Below, piece after piece: positions 48,640 to 57,292 of a DNA stretch of 64,000 nucleotides (position 1 is the stretch's first letter; each line of letters begins with the position of its first letter). Source of the DNA: Lysobacterales bacterium (GTDB lineage: Bacteria; Pseudomonadota; Gammaproteobacteria; Xanthomonadales; SZUA-36); assembly GCA_013002505.1 (NCBI GenBank), contig JABDJL010000023.1, forward strand, positions 49,783 to 113,782. Reading direction: 5' to 3'. Under the pieces are notes generated by a model. That model ran no database searches. It had not been told where the DNA came from and saw only the letters and a program-made list of their open reading frames with translations. The position numbers were made by a program, and so were the translations under genes.

Positions 48640-48817
48640 ATCTTATAGAGCGAATGACGGATAATCCGGGGAGTCACGAGCGTGATTGTATCGGATTGGT
48701 CCGCTCACGACCCCGGTTTCTTGATAAAATGGGTCTGACTCAGTAGGCTTTCAGCCTTCCAACCCGCCATGCCGCGCAAGCGGAATAAGGGCATAAATTT
48801 ACACGCGAACTGTGACT

Positions 48818-49204
48818 ATGAAACCTGACACCAGGCCCATGTCCCCGTACATGATTGGCCCATATTACAAACCTCAGCTGACATCGATGCTGTCCATACT
48901 CAGCCGTCTGACAGGCGTGTTCCTGACCGTGGTTTCCACGCCACTGGTTTTGCTCTGGGTCCTGGCGCTGGCTGCCGGGCCTGAGACTTTTGGCCAGTTG
49001 CAGTCGCTGCTCGGCGGAATGATTGGCAAGGCCATCTGGCTGGCCAGCCTGTTCAGCCTTTGCTATCACCTGGCAAACGGCATACGCCACCTGATCTGGG
49101 ACACCGGCGCCATGCTGGAACTGGAAAGCGTTTACCTTTCCGGTTACATCATGCTGGCCACCTCGGTCGCCTTGTTCGTGCTGGTCTGGTGGTTGGCATC
49201 ATGA
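48818..49204 (+). CDS. sdhC: Succinate dehydrogenase cytochrome b556 subunit SdhC
   Basis: This three-helix membrane subunit of 128 residues has RPMSPYMIGPYYKPQLTSMLSILSRLTGVFL, the quinone-site segment of SdhC (SPHL-like start, then SILHRxTG-like with SILSRLTG). The haem-ligand histidine is in SLCYHLANGIRHLIWDTG. A GTG at 48812 would add two residues. It overlaps sdhD by ATGA. The 178 bases upstream, to ygfZ, should hold the sdh promoter; I see no strong consensus. Confidence 0.93.
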   Translation: MKPDTRPMSPYMIGPYYKPQLTSMLSILSRLTGVFLTVVSTPLVLLWVLALAAGPETFGQLQSLLGGMIGKAIWLASLFSLCYHLANGIRHLIWDTGAMLELESVYLSGYIMLATSVALFVLVWWLAS

Positions 49205-49566
49205 GCAGCGCAGAGCAGGGCAGTACCTCGCACGGCGGACTGGGCCACTGGAAATGGCAAAGGGCCAGCTCGTTGTTGTTGATTCCCTTCACGGCCTGGT
49301 TGCTGTCCGTGATCGTTCACCTCTCATCGGCCAATTATGTACAAGCACGGGATTTCTTCAGTCAGCCCCTGCAGGCATGGATTGCTATTGTCATGACGGC
49401 ATTGGTGGCCTATCACGCCCAGACCGGCATCCAGGTCATCTGTGAAGACTATATTCCACCCCCATGGCAGGCCATCCTGATATGGCTGACACGAATCGCC
49501 TGCCTGGCCGGCTTCGCCCTGATCGCCTGGGCAATGATCGCCATGAGCACGGGAGCGCCTGCATGA
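49201..49566 (+). CDS. sdhD: Succinate dehydrogenase membrane anchor subunit SdhD
   Basis: The 121-residue protein has three helices, with [23 protein letters not shown] near the N-terminus and the haem/quinone segment [20 protein letters not shown]. The start ATG at 49201 overlaps the sdhC stop and the end overlaps the sdhA start (ATGA both times), fixing the boundaries. Confidence 0.93.
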   Translation: MSSAEQGSTSHGGLGHWKWQRASSLLLIPFTAWLLSVIVHLSSANYVQARDFFSQPLQAWIAIVMTALVAYHAQTGIQVICEDYIPPPWQAILIWLTRIACLAGFALIAWAMIAMSTGAPA

Positions 49567-51353
49567 GCAAGGCCTATAAACTGATTGAGCACGAATACGA
49601 CGTGGTCGTGGTTGGCGCCGGCGGCGCCGGGCTCCGAGCGACGATGGGCATGGCTGCGACCGGGCTGTCCACTGCCTGCATCTCCAAGCTGTTTCCGACC
49701 CGCAGCCACACCGTTGCCGCCCAGGGCGGTATGTCCGCCGCACTCGGCAACATGGGCGAAGACGACTGGCGCTGGCACATGTATGACACGATCAAGGGTT
49801 CTGACTGGCTCGGCGACCAGGACGCCATTGAATACATGTGCCGCGAAGCCATGCCCTCGGTCATCGAACTCGAGCATTTCGGAGTTCCTTTCTCGCGCAC
49901 GGAGGATGGCAAGATCTACCAACGCCCGTTTGGCGGCATGACCACGCACTACGGTAAAGGCACTGCCCAGCGCACATGCGCCGCGGCGGACCGCACCGGG
50001 CACGCAATATTGCACACGCTATACCAGCAGTCGCTGGCACATGACGCGAAATTTTATATTGAGTATTTCGCCACCGACCTGCTGATGGACGATGACGGCG
50101 CCTGCCGCGGTGTACTGGCCTGGAACCTGGCCGACGGCACCCTGCACCTGTTCCGTTCGCACGCCGTGATCCTGGCCACAGGCGGATACGGGCGCAGTTA
50201 TTTTTCCTGCACCTCGGCGCATACCTGCACGGGCGACGGCAATGGCATGGTGTTGCGTGCAGGCCTGCCGTTGCAGGACATGGAGTTTGTGCAGTTTCAT
50301 CCGACCGGTGTCTACGGCGCCGGCTGCCTGATTACCGAAGGCGTCCGGGGCGAAGGGGGTTTCCTGACCAACTCCGAAGGTGAACGCTTCATGGAACGCT
50401 ATGCGCCCAATGCCAAGGACCTCGCTTCGCGCGATGTCGTGAGCCGCTCAATGACGATCGAGATCCGCGAGGGCAGGGGCGTGGGCCCAAAAAGTGACCA
50501 CATTCACCTGAACCTGCAGCACCTCGGTTCCGAGGTGATCGAAGAGCGGCTGCCGGGAATTGCAGAAACCGCTGAAATTTTCAGCGGCGTGGACGTGACC
50601 AAGGACCCGATACCAGTTTTACCGACAGTGCATTACAACATGGGCGGCATTCCGACCAATTATCGCGGCGAAGTCGTACACCTGAAGGATGGCGACCCGG
50701 ATACAGTGGTACCAGGACTGTTTTCCATTGGCGAGGCGGCGTGCGTATCGGTACACGGTGCCAACCGGCTGGGCTCGAATTCGCTGCTCGACCTGATCGT
50801 ATTCGGCCGCGCCGTCGCACAGCGTTGTTCCGAGGTCATCAAACCCGGGACCCCGCACCCTCAGGTGCCCGCAGGCAGTGTGGATGAGTTGCTGTCCCGA
50901 TTCGACAATTTGCGTTACGCCAAGGGCTCGACCAGTACGGCCGAGATCCGCGACCGCATGCAACAGGTCATGCAAAGCAATGCCGCCGTGTTCCGCAGCG
51001 GTGAGGTGCTCGAGGAAGGCTGCCAGTTAATGCGCGAAGTCTACGATTCGTTTACCGACGTTGCGGTCAGCGACCGTTCGCTGATCTGGAATTCAGACCT
51101 GGCCGAGACTTTTGAGCTGCAAAACCTGCTGGGTTGCTCGATGACCACCATGTTCGCTGCAGAACATCGCAAGGAAAGCCGCGGCGCCCACGCACGGGAA
51201 GATTTCCCGGACCGGGATGACGAGAACTGGATGAAGCATTCGCTTCAGTGGATGGATGATAGTGGTGTTGTCAACATCGATTACCGCCCGGTGCACATGC
51301 ATACCCTCAGCGATGATGTTGAAGTGGTTCCACCCCAGAAAAGAGTTTATTGA
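49563..51353 (+). CDS. sdhA: Succinate dehydrogenase flavoprotein subunit SdhA
   Basis: From ATG 49563 it has 596 residues. FAD binding is shown by [15 protein letters not shown] and the covalent flavin histidine by SHTVAAQGG (His49). The catalytic region includes [25 protein letters not shown] and the [14 protein letters not shown] and [19 protein letters not shown] blocks. It oxidises succinate to fumarate and passes electrons to SdhB. Longer in-frame starts lie inside sdhD and are rejected. Confidence 0.97.
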   Translation: MSKAYKLIEHEYDVVVVGAGGAGLRATMGMAATGLSTACISKLFPTRSHTVAAQGGMSAALGNMGEDDWRWHMYDTIKGSDWLGDQDAIEYMCREAMPSVIELEHFGVPFSRTEDGKIYQRPFGGMTTHYGKGTAQRTCAAADRTGHAILHTLYQQSLAHDAKFYIEYFATDLLMDDDGACRGVLAWNLADGTLHLFRSHAVILATGGYGRSYFSCTSAHTCTGDGNGMVLRAGLPLQDMEFVQFHPTGVYGAGCLITEGVRGEGGFLTNSEGERFMERYAPNAKDLASRDVVSRSMTIEIREGRGVGPKSDHIHLNLQHLGSEVIEERLPGIAETAEIFSGVDVTKDPIPVLPTVHYNMGGIPTNYRGEVVHLKDGDPDTVVPGLFSIGEAACVSVHGANRLGSNSLLDLIVFGRAVAQRCSEVIKPGTPHPQVPAGSVDELLSRFDNLRYAKGSTSTAEIRDRMQQVMQSNAAVFRSGEVLEEGCQLMREVYDSFTDVAVSDRSLIWNSDLAETFELQNLLGCSMTTMFAAEHRKESRGAHAREDFPDRDDENWMKHSLQWMDDSGVVNIDYRPVHMHTLSDDVEVVPPQKRVY

Positions 51354-51365
51354 CAGGACATTCAG

Positions 51366-52157
51366 ATGTTGCAATTGAGATTGCCCAAGGACTCGAGACC
51401 CGTCACCGGAAACCATTACCCGGCTGCACAAGGCGCAAGCCGGGTACGAACATTCCAGGTATACCGCTGGGACCCGGACGAAGGCCAATCACCGCGCCTG
51501 GACAGTTACGAAGTTGACCTCGATGACTGTGGTCCGATGGTGCTTGACGCCATTATCAAGATCAAGAATGACATTGACCCGACACTGACCTTTCGCCGTT
51601 CGTGCCGCGAGGGCATTTGCGGGTCATGCTCGATGAATATCGACGGCACCAACACGCTGGCCTGCACCAAGCCAATCGAAGATATCAGTGGTACGGTCAA
51701 GATCTACCCGCTTCCGCACCTTTCCGTCGTCAAGGACCTCGTTCCGGACATGTCTCATTTCTATGAGCAGTACGCGTCGATTAAGCCCTGGTTGCGTAAC
51801 GGTGCTGACGTTGAAGAGGGCAGCGAACGGCTGCAAAGCCGTGCTGATCGCGACAAGCTCGACGGCCTGTACGAATGTATCCTGTGCGCCTGTTGTTCCA
51901 CGTCCTGCCCCAGTTACTGGTGGAACGGTGACCGCTACCTCGGTCCCGCTATTCTGCTGCAAGCCTACCGCTGGCTGGCCGACAGCCGGGACGGAGACCA
52001 GGACGGGCGCCTCGACCAGTTGGACGATGCCTTCAAACTGTTTCGCTGCCACACGATCCTCAACTGCACGGCGGCTTGCCCGAAAGGGCTGAATCCGGCC
52101 AAGGCGATTGCCGAGACCAAGAGGATGTTGCTGACGAGGAACGGCGCAGAACGCTGA
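51366..52157 (+). CDS. sdhB: Succinate dehydrogenase iron-sulfur subunit SdhB
   Basis: The 263 residues carry the 2Fe-2S motif CREGICGSC with its fourth Cys in TLACTKP, then [16 protein letters not shown] and [17 protein letters not shown] for the 4Fe-4S and 3Fe-4S clusters. The first 20 residues or so precede the usual FQVYRW start. It relays electrons from SdhA to quinone. Confidence 0.96.
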   Translation: MLQLRLPKDSRPVTGNHYPAAQGASRVRTFQVYRWDPDEGQSPRLDSYEVDLDDCGPMVLDAIIKIKNDIDPTLTFRRSCREGICGSCSMNIDGTNTLACTKPIEDISGTVKIYPLPHLSVVKDLVPDMSHFYEQYASIKPWLRNGADVEEGSERLQSRADRDKLDGLYECILCACCSTSCPSYWWNGDRYLGPAILLQAYRWLADSRDGDQDGRLDQLDDAFKLFRCHTILNCTAACPKGLNPAKAIAETKRMLLTRNGAER

Positions 52158-52162
52158 CAACG

Positions 52163-52411
52163 ATGTCCGGATCTACCAGATTTTCACGCCTGCGCTGGCT
52201 CAGCCGGCGCGGCATGAAGGAACTGGATGTCCTTTTTGAAGCATTTCTCGAAAAACACCAGCAAGCGCTTGCCGGGGGCGCATTTCCTGACCTGGAATCG
52301 TTTCTGGCCAACGAGGATGATCAACTCTGGGACTGGCTCCAGCTGAGCCGCACACCCCCCCGTGATGAATGGGCAGAATTGGTCGCCCAGATGCGACGTG
52401 AATTCGTCTGA
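52163..52411 (+). CDS. sdhE: FAD assembly factor SdhE
   Basis: This 82-residue protein starts at ATG 52163, five bases after sdhB. It has the diagnostic RRGMKELD (RGxxE) near residue 16, FLEKHQQALAGGAFPDLESFLANEDDQLWDWL. SdhE (YgfY) helps attach FAD covalently to SdhA. Its place at the end of sdhCDAB fits. It overlaps the next gene by 14 bases. Confidence 0.93.
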   Translation: MSGSTRFSRLRWLSRRGMKELDVLFEAFLEKHQQALAGGAFPDLESFLANEDDQLWDWLQLSRTPPRDEWAELVAQMRREFV

Positions 52412-52832
52412 ACCACTCAGACTTCGAGGCGGGCCTGACGTGTTTCTGACGTGGCTGCCCGGTATCGCCGGAGTCACCGGGCTGCTGGCCTTGTTCACGA
52501 TCGAATTGAGCTGGCAAGACCGCCTGCCGCCATTGCTCATCGGAATGCTGATTACGCTGCTTGCGCAATTGTGGCCGCGCCGCATCACCGAATTTGAATT
52601 AATCCTGCTGCAGGATGGCCGTATCAGGTGGCGCCCCGCTGGGGGTGAATGGCAGCAGGGATCGTTAATTCATGACGCCTGGGTGTCAAAACGCTACGCG
52701 GTCATTGCCGGGCGCGGACAGGGGTGGACCCGGCGATTCCTGCTCAGCAAAAGCCGGCAGGACGACAAAACATATAAAATGCTTCTTTCCCGTATCAGGC
52801 TGGAAGGAAGACACCTGCAATCACCAACATGA
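52398..52832 (+). CDS. YgfX/CptA-like membrane protein
   Basis: From GTG 52398 the protein has 144 residues, with two adjacent membrane helices (VFLTWLPGIAGVTGLLALFTI and LPPLLIGMLITLLAQLWPRR) and a soluble C-terminal half containing LLQDGRIRWRP. This is the YgfX layout, and ygfX is the regular partner of sdhE (ygfY). In Escherichia coli the pair was proposed as a toxin-antitoxin system, but a role linked to SDH flavinylation is also possible. It overlaps both neighbours, sdhE by 14 bases and fixL by ATGA. Confidence 0.72.
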   Translation: MNSSEPLRLRGGPDVFLTWLPGIAGVTGLLALFTIELSWQDRLPPLLIGMLITLLAQLWPRRITEFELILLQDGRIRWRPAGGEWQQGSLIHDAWVSKRYAVIAGRGQGWTRRFLLSKSRQDDKTYKMLLSRIRLEGRHLQSPT

Positions 52833-53953
52833 CCCATGATCTTCCATACAACGGCAGCGCGTCCCTCGATGCATTGCTGGACGCTGCGGTTGACGCCATC
52901 ATCATCAGCGATGACGAGGGTACGATCGTACAATTCAATTCCGCTGCGGAACGCTTGTTCGGATACGCTGCCGCAGACATCATTGGCCAGAACCTGACCA
53001 CGCTGATGCCGCCTCCGGACCGCAACCAGCATGGCCAGTACATGTCACGCTACCTCAACAGCGGCCAACCCGCCATTATCGGCATTGGCCGCGAGGTTAC
53101 AGGCCTGCACGCCAGCGGAAGAACAGTTCCCGTTCATTTGTCGGTCGGTGAAATCAAAAGCGGTGGTCGTGAGCGGTTCGTGGGGATTCTCAGGGACCTC
53201 AGTGAACAGAAAAAATATGAAGCCGCGGTGATAACGCTGGAGAGCCAGCTGGCCCATGCAGACCGCCTGGTCGCACTGGGTGAACTCACTGCCGGTATGG
53301 CGCACGAAATCAATCAGCCGCTAACCGCAATCGCTGCGTTTTCCGACGCCGGTGCAAGGCTGATCGATAACGATAATGATGCTGCCCGGACCGAACTGAA
53401 AAACATTTGTGGGCGCATATCCCAGCAGGCCCGGCGAGCCGGGGACGTGATCGCACGCCTGCGTCGCCTGAGCCAGAAAGGCGAACTGAGCAAGAGCAGC
53501 CATGATCTTCAACGGCTGGTGCAAAGTGCCCTTCAGTTGTTTGATCACGAAGTGCGACGATCCAATGCCGCTATTGCCACCCATTTCAATCACCGCACCA
53601 AGCTCGTGCCCGTAGATGAAATTCAAATCCAGCAGGTACTCGTCAACCTGATCAAAAACAGCCTGGACGCGCTGGCAGAATCCGCGACCGAGCCTGCACA
53701 GGTTCATGTACACGTCGAAGAAGAAGATGAACACCTGTACATCATTGTTGAAGATAACGGCCCTGGCGTGGATCCTGAGAACGAGCCGCATTTATTCGAA
53801 CCATTTTTTACCACCAAGGACCATGGCGTAGGGCTGGGGCTGTCCATTTGCCGAAACATAGCGGTAGCCCACGGCGGCAATCTTCGCTATAAACGGTCCG
53901 AACGGGGCGGCGCGCGGTTTACGCTGAGTCTGCCATTGACCTATATCGGGTAG
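52829..53953 (+). CDS. fixL: FixL-type haem-PAS oxygen-sensor histidine kinase
   Basis: The 374-residue kinase has one PAS domain (residues 12-125), a histidine-kinase dimerisation helix with the phospho-acceptor in MAHEINQP (His159) and an ATPase domain (N-box Asn277, DNGPG at 309-313, GLGLSI). The PAS F-helix region reads PDRNQHGQYMSRYLNSG followed by IIGIGREVTG. His68, Arg74 and Arg88 fall at the spacing of His200, Arg206 and Arg220 of Bradyrhizobium FixL, the haem ligand and the two arginines contacting haem propionate and bound O2. There are no membrane helices, so it is soluble. It is ATGA-coupled to ygfX and followed by fixJ. Haem binding is inferred. Confidence 0.85.
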   Translation: MTHDLPYNGSASLDALLDAAVDAIIISDDEGTIVQFNSAAERLFGYAAADIIGQNLTTLMPPPDRNQHGQYMSRYLNSGQPAIIGIGREVTGLHASGRTVPVHLSVGEIKSGGRERFVGILRDLSEQKKYEAAVITLESQLAHADRLVALGELTAGMAHEINQPLTAIAAFSDAGARLIDNDNDAARTELKNICGRISQQARRAGDVIARLRRLSQKGELSKSSHDLQRLVQSALQLFDHEVRRSNAAIATHFNHRTKLVPVDEIQIQQVLVNLIKNSLDALAESATEPAQVHVHVEEEDEHLYIIVEDNGPGVDPENEPHLFEPFFTTKDHGVGLGLSICRNIAVAHGGNLRYKRSERGGARFTLSLPLTYIG

Positions 53954-53962
53954 GAGGCATGG

Positions 53963-54583
53963 GTGAAGAGTGGTAAAGGACTGGTCTGCATCATCGACGA
54001 TGATGAGGCCGTTCGCGAGTCATTGCGTATCCTGTTGTTTTCGGCCGGTTTTGATACCTGCTCTTTTGAAAGCGCAGATGACTGGCTAGAGAGCGAAGAC
54101 AAGCCCTCCACGGATGTTTTCCTGCTGGACATACGCATGCCGGGCACTGACGGGACCGAGTTGCACCGGATCATGTTGGAGCAGGGGTCCCGTGTTCCGG
54201 TTATTTTTATTACCGGGCACGGCGATATTCCGCTGGCGGTCGCCGCAATCCAGCGTGGCGCAACTGATTTCCTGACCAAGCCATTCGAAGACGGCGAATT
54301 GATCGAGCGCATCGGCTCGGCCATCGAGCAGTTCCGCCAGGAACAGCAGCGTGACCGGGAACTGGCAGATCTGCGAAGGCGATTTGAGTCGCTCACACCA
54401 CGCGAGCGCGACGTGCTTGAGCTGATCGTGGACGGTAAATCCAACAAGGGTGTCGCTACCGCGCTTTCCATCAGCCCCCGAACCGTTGAAATTCACCGTG
54501 CACGGGTGATGGAAAAAATCGCCGCTGAATCGGTGGCCGAGCTGGTCAGAATGGCCGAAAACATCCGCATGAGTTCAAGTTAG
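53963..54583 (+). CDS. fixJ: FixJ-type response regulator
   Basis: The 206-residue regulator has a receiver with Asp12-Asp13, phospho-acceptor Asp56 in LLDIRMPGTDG, Thr84 and Lys106. Its output domain is a LuxR-type helix-turn-helix (LTPRERDVLELIVDGKSNKGVATALSISPRTVEIHRARVMEKI), which is the FixJ subtype. The FITGHGDIPLAVAAIQRGATDFLTKPF block is also typical of FixJ. The start is GTG at 53963 with AGGAGG five bases before it. It should be phosphorylated by the adjacent FixL at low oxygen and activate cbb3 oxidase genes. Confidence 0.92.
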   Translation: MKSGKGLVCIIDDDEAVRESLRILLFSAGFDTCSFESADDWLESEDKPSTDVFLLDIRMPGTDGTELHRIMLEQGSRVPVIFITGHGDIPLAVAAIQRGATDFLTKPFEDGELIERIGSAIEQFRQEQQRDRELADLRRRFESLTPRERDVLELIVDGKSNKGVATALSISPRTVEIHRARVMEKIAAESVAELVRMAENIRMSSS

Positions 54584-54599
54584 CCACAATCCACCGGGA

Positions 54600-54665
54600 T
54601 TACGTATTTTCCCTGATACCACGGCAATCCAGCCGGCGGTAGCATTTGTGCAATTCAGTAATAAT
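54600..54665 (+). promoter_or_regulatory. Candidate FixJ-activated promoter upstream of the pseudo-receiver and ccoN
   Basis: The 98-base gap after fixJ contains TTACGTATTTTCCCTGA at 54600-54616. This agrees at about 14 of 17 positions with the FixJ site TTAAGTAATTTCCCTTA that I recall from rhizobial promoters. A TAATAA -10-like box lies at 54659-54664 with no -35 match, as expected for an activator-dependent promoter. The site would centre near -63 of the implied start, about where rhizobial FixJ sites lie. The rhizobial sequence is quoted from memory. Confidence 0.45.
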
Positions 54666-54681
54666 CGCATGCTTGCTGCCC

Positions 54682-55044
54682 ATGATTGAACAAGGCCGGT
54701 CCGTTCTGATCCTGGAACCCGACGACGGGGTTCGCAGCGCGCTGACATCCATGTTGCAGAATATGGACTGGCAGGTCTGGGCTTATGCCGACGGTGGCCA
54801 CCTCGAGGAGGAAATCGAGTTGCACCAACCGACTATACTAATCAGCGAATCCCTGCTTCCGGATCTGAATGCCGACGCGGTATTGAACGAAGCCAGGGCG
54901 CACGAGATTCCGGTCATTTTTCTCGGCCACGGCAGGGAAGTGCAGCACGCGGTAGACCTGATGCGCCAGGGCGCGGCGGATTTCCTCGAGAAACCCTTTC
55001 CACAATCCCGCCTGATAGAAATCATGGACCAGTTCGTTGCCTGA
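54682..55044 (+). CDS. Stand-alone degenerate receiver-domain protein (FixT-like candidate)
   Basis: From ATG 54682 the protein is 120 residues, just one receiver fold. It aligns with the FixJ receiver without gaps until residue 60: Asp12-Asp13 become Glu12-Pro13, and the phospho-acceptor Asp56 becomes Glu56 (ILISESLLP). Thr84 becomes Gly82, while Lys (FLEKPF, residue 104) is kept. It cannot be phosphorylated normally, and the Glu may mimic a phosphorylated state. Alphaproteobacterial FixT, a single-domain receiver-like protein, inhibits FixL, and this gene may do the same. Unlike Caulobacter FixT it has no cysteines. A TTG at 54646 is an alternative start. Confidence 0.72.
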   Translation: MIEQGRSVLILEPDDGVRSALTSMLQNMDWQVWAYADGGHLEEEIELHQPTILISESLLPDLNADAVLNEARAHEIPVIFLGHGREVQHAVDLMRQGAADFLEKPFPQSRLIEIMDQFVA

Positions 55045-55081
55045 CCGGCGATGGCAAACAAAATAACCAACAGGTAATGCT

Positions 55082-56506
55082 ATGACTTACACCGATAAAG
55101 TAGTGCGGCAATTCGCCGTCATGACGGTCGTTTGGGGAATCGTCGGCATGGCCGTTGGCGTGCTGATTGCTGCGCAGTTGTGGCTGCCGGCGCTGAATTT
55201 CGACGTGGCGTGGCTGAGCTACGGCCGCCTGAGGCCATTGCACACCAACGCCGTGATTTTTGCGTTTGGCGGATCTGCCCTGATCGGTACTTCACTTTAC
55301 GTCGTGCAACGCACCTGTCACGTGCGCCTGTTCGCTGAAAAGCTGGCTTCATTTGTATTCTGGGGCTGGCAGACCGTGATCGTAGCTGCCGCCATCACCT
55401 TGCCGCTGGGCATCACCCAGAGCAAGGAGTATGCCGAGCTTGAATGGCCCATAGACCTGCTGATCACGGTCGTATGGGTGGCTTACGCGGTGGTCTTTTT
55501 TGGCACCATCATCAAGCGCCGGGTCAGCCATATTTATGTCGCTAACTGGTTTTATGCGGCCTTTATCCTGACCATCGCTTTGCTGCACATCGTCAATAAC
55601 CTGGCGATCCCCGTCAGCCTGGTCAAGTCTTATCCTATTTACTCCGGCGCCGTCGATGCGATGGTGCAGTGGTGGTACGGACACAATGCGGTGGGTTTCT
55701 TCCTCACGGCCGGCTTCCTGGCCATGATGTACTACTTCGTGCCCAAGCAGGCGGAAGGGCCGGTGTATTCATACCGCCTTTCGATCGTGCACTTCTGGGC
55801 GCTGATTGCCATCTACATGTGGGCCGGGCCACACCACCTGCATTACACGGCATTACCCGACTGGATCCAGTCCCTGGGCATGGTGTTTTCACTGATCCTG
55901 CTGGCACCAAGCTGGGGCGGCATGATCAACGGCATGATGACGCTGTCCGGCGCGTGGCATAAATTGCGTACGGACCCGGTTCTCAAGTTCATGATCGTGG
56001 CACTGAGTTTTTACGGCATGTCCACGTTTGAGGGCCCGATGATGTCAATCAAGACAGTTAACGCGCTCAGCCACTACACGGACTGGACCATCGGCCACGT
56101 CCATTCCGGCGCCCTGGGCTGGGTCGCCATGATGACCATCGGCAGCCTGTACTGCCTGATCCCGAGGCTGGTCGGCGAGAAGGAAATGCACAGCATCCGG
56201 GCCATTGACCTGCATTTCTGGATTTCGACGATCGGCGTGGTGCTGTACATCTCCTCGATGTGGATCGCGGGCGTCATGCAGGGCCTGATGTGGCGCGCAT
56301 TCAATGACGACGGTTCGCTGACCTACACCTTTATCGAGACGATTGCTGCGACCAAGCCTTACTACGTCGTGCGGCTGGCGGGCGGCGTGTTGTTCCTGTC
56401 CGGCATGTTCGTCATGGCGTGGAACGTCTGGCACACGATGCGCAACAAGCAGCACGAACCGGTCCCGGCCTCTGCACCGGCATACTGGGGAGGGGAATCG
56501 GCATGA
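55082..56506 (+). CDS. ccoN: cbb3-type cytochrome c oxidase subunit I CcoN
   Basis: The 474-residue protein has twelve membrane helices. [19 protein letters not shown] provides a low-spin haem ligand, and [43 protein letters not shown] carries copper-B and the cbb3-specific tyrosine region. [21 protein letters not shown] adds further copper-B histidines, and [13 protein letters not shown] gives high-spin and low-spin haem histidines. It reduces O2 with high affinity. It is followed by ccoO at an ATGA overlap. Confidence 0.97.
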   Translation: MTYTDKVVRQFAVMTVVWGIVGMAVGVLIAAQLWLPALNFDVAWLSYGRLRPLHTNAVIFAFGGSALIGTSLYVVQRTCHVRLFAEKLASFVFWGWQTVIVAAAITLPLGITQSKEYAELEWPIDLLITVVWVAYAVVFFGTIIKRRVSHIYVANWFYAAFILTIALLHIVNNLAIPVSLVKSYPIYSGAVDAMVQWWYGHNAVGFFLTAGFLAMMYYFVPKQAEGPVYSYRLSIVHFWALIAIYMWAGPHHLHYTALPDWIQSLGMVFSLILLAPSWGGMINGMMTLSGAWHKLRTDPVLKFMIVALSFYGMSTFEGPMMSIKTVNALSHYTDWTIGHVHSGALGWVAMMTIGSLYCLIPRLVGEKEMHSIRAIDLHFWISTIGVVLYISSMWIAGVMQGLMWRAFNDDGSLTYTFIETIAATKPYYVVRLAGGVLFLSGMFVMAWNVWHTMRNKQHEPVPASAPAYWGGESA

Positions 56507-57114
56507 GCATGAGCCACAAGAAACTCGAGAAGAACATCAACCTGATGGCGGTATTTATCGTGATTGTCGTCAGTATCGGTGGCCTCGTCGAGATCCTGCC
56601 GCTGATTTTCCAGGACCAGGTGAGAACGCCGGCCGAAGGCATCGAACCCTATCCACCGCTTGAATTGGCGGGACGGGACGTTTACGTGCGGGAGGGATGC
56701 TATAACTGCCACTCGCAGATGATCCGGCCTTTTCGCAGTGAAACGGTACGCTACGGACCTTACTCGGTGGCCGGCGAATCCGTTTACGACCGGCCGCACC
56801 AATGGGGCTCAAAGCGCACCGGTCCCGACCTGGCCCGGGTCGGTGGTCGTTACAGCGATGACTGGCATCGCATCCACCTCCTGAACCCGCGTGACGTGGT
56901 CCCTGCATCCAATATGCCGGGTTATCCGTGGCTGGAGGGTGCGGCGATCGACGCCGCGGAGATCAGGACCCGGATGCGCGCACTGCGGGCACTCGGAGAC
57001 CCTTACACGGACGATCAGATTGAATCGGCCGAAACGGCGGTCGAGGGCAAGTCTGAAATGGATGCGCTGATCGCGTACCTGCAAGGCCTGGGCAAGGCCA
57101 GGAGCGGGCGCTGA
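56503..57114 (+). CDS. ccoO: cbb3-type cytochrome c oxidase mono-haem subunit CcoO
   Basis: From ATG 56503 (overlapping the ccoN stop) the protein has 203 residues. It comprises an N-terminal membrane anchor ([23 protein letters not shown]) and a c-type haem site [24 protein letters not shown], with the axial Met in SNMPGYPWL. It is the electron-entry haem subunit linking CcoP to CcoN. Confidence 0.95.
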   Translation: MSMSHKKLEKNINLMAVFIVIVVSIGGLVEILPLIFQDQVRTPAEGIEPYPPLELAGRDVYVREGCYNCHSQMIRPFRSETVRYGPYSVAGESVYDRPHQWGSKRTGPDLARVGGRYSDDWHRIHLLNPRDVVPASNMPGYPWLEGAAIDAAEIRTRMRALRALGDPYTDDQIESAETAVEGKSEMDALIAYLQGLGKARSGR

Positions 57115-57115
57115 T

Positions 57116-57289
57116 ATGAATTCACCCGTATACCAGGGCGTCATGCTGATCCTGATGCTCATCGCATTTTTGGGTATCTGGGCCTGGGCCTGGAGCCGCA
57201 AGCGTAAAGATACCTTTGACCATGCCAGCCGCTTGCCACTCGAAGAGGACGACGGCACGGTACCCGGGCACGAAGAAGACAGGAACTGA
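57116..57289 (+). CDS. ccoQ: cbb3-type oxidase small subunit CcoQ (FixQ)
   Basis: This 57-residue protein, starting at ATG 57116 just after ccoO, has one membrane helix (VMLILMLIAFLGIWAWAW), a basic SRKRKDTFDHASRLPL stretch and an acidic tail. This is the CcoQ pattern, and it sits in the conserved place between ccoO and ccoP. CcoQ stabilises the oxidase complex. Confidence 0.9.
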   Translation: MNSPVYQGVMLILMLIAFLGIWAWAWSRKRKDTFDHASRLPLEEDDGTVPGHEEDRN

Positions 57290-57292
57290 ACC

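Noticed and set aside
49060..49200. Upstream extension of sdhD
   Set aside because: In-frame extension overlaps sdhC in another frame; the ATGA junction at 49201 is the natural start.
54584..55081. FNR/FixK box (TTGAT-N4-ATCAA) upstream of ccoN
   Set aside because: I looked for it in both gaps and found no acceptable match, so control by FNR/FixK is not claimed.
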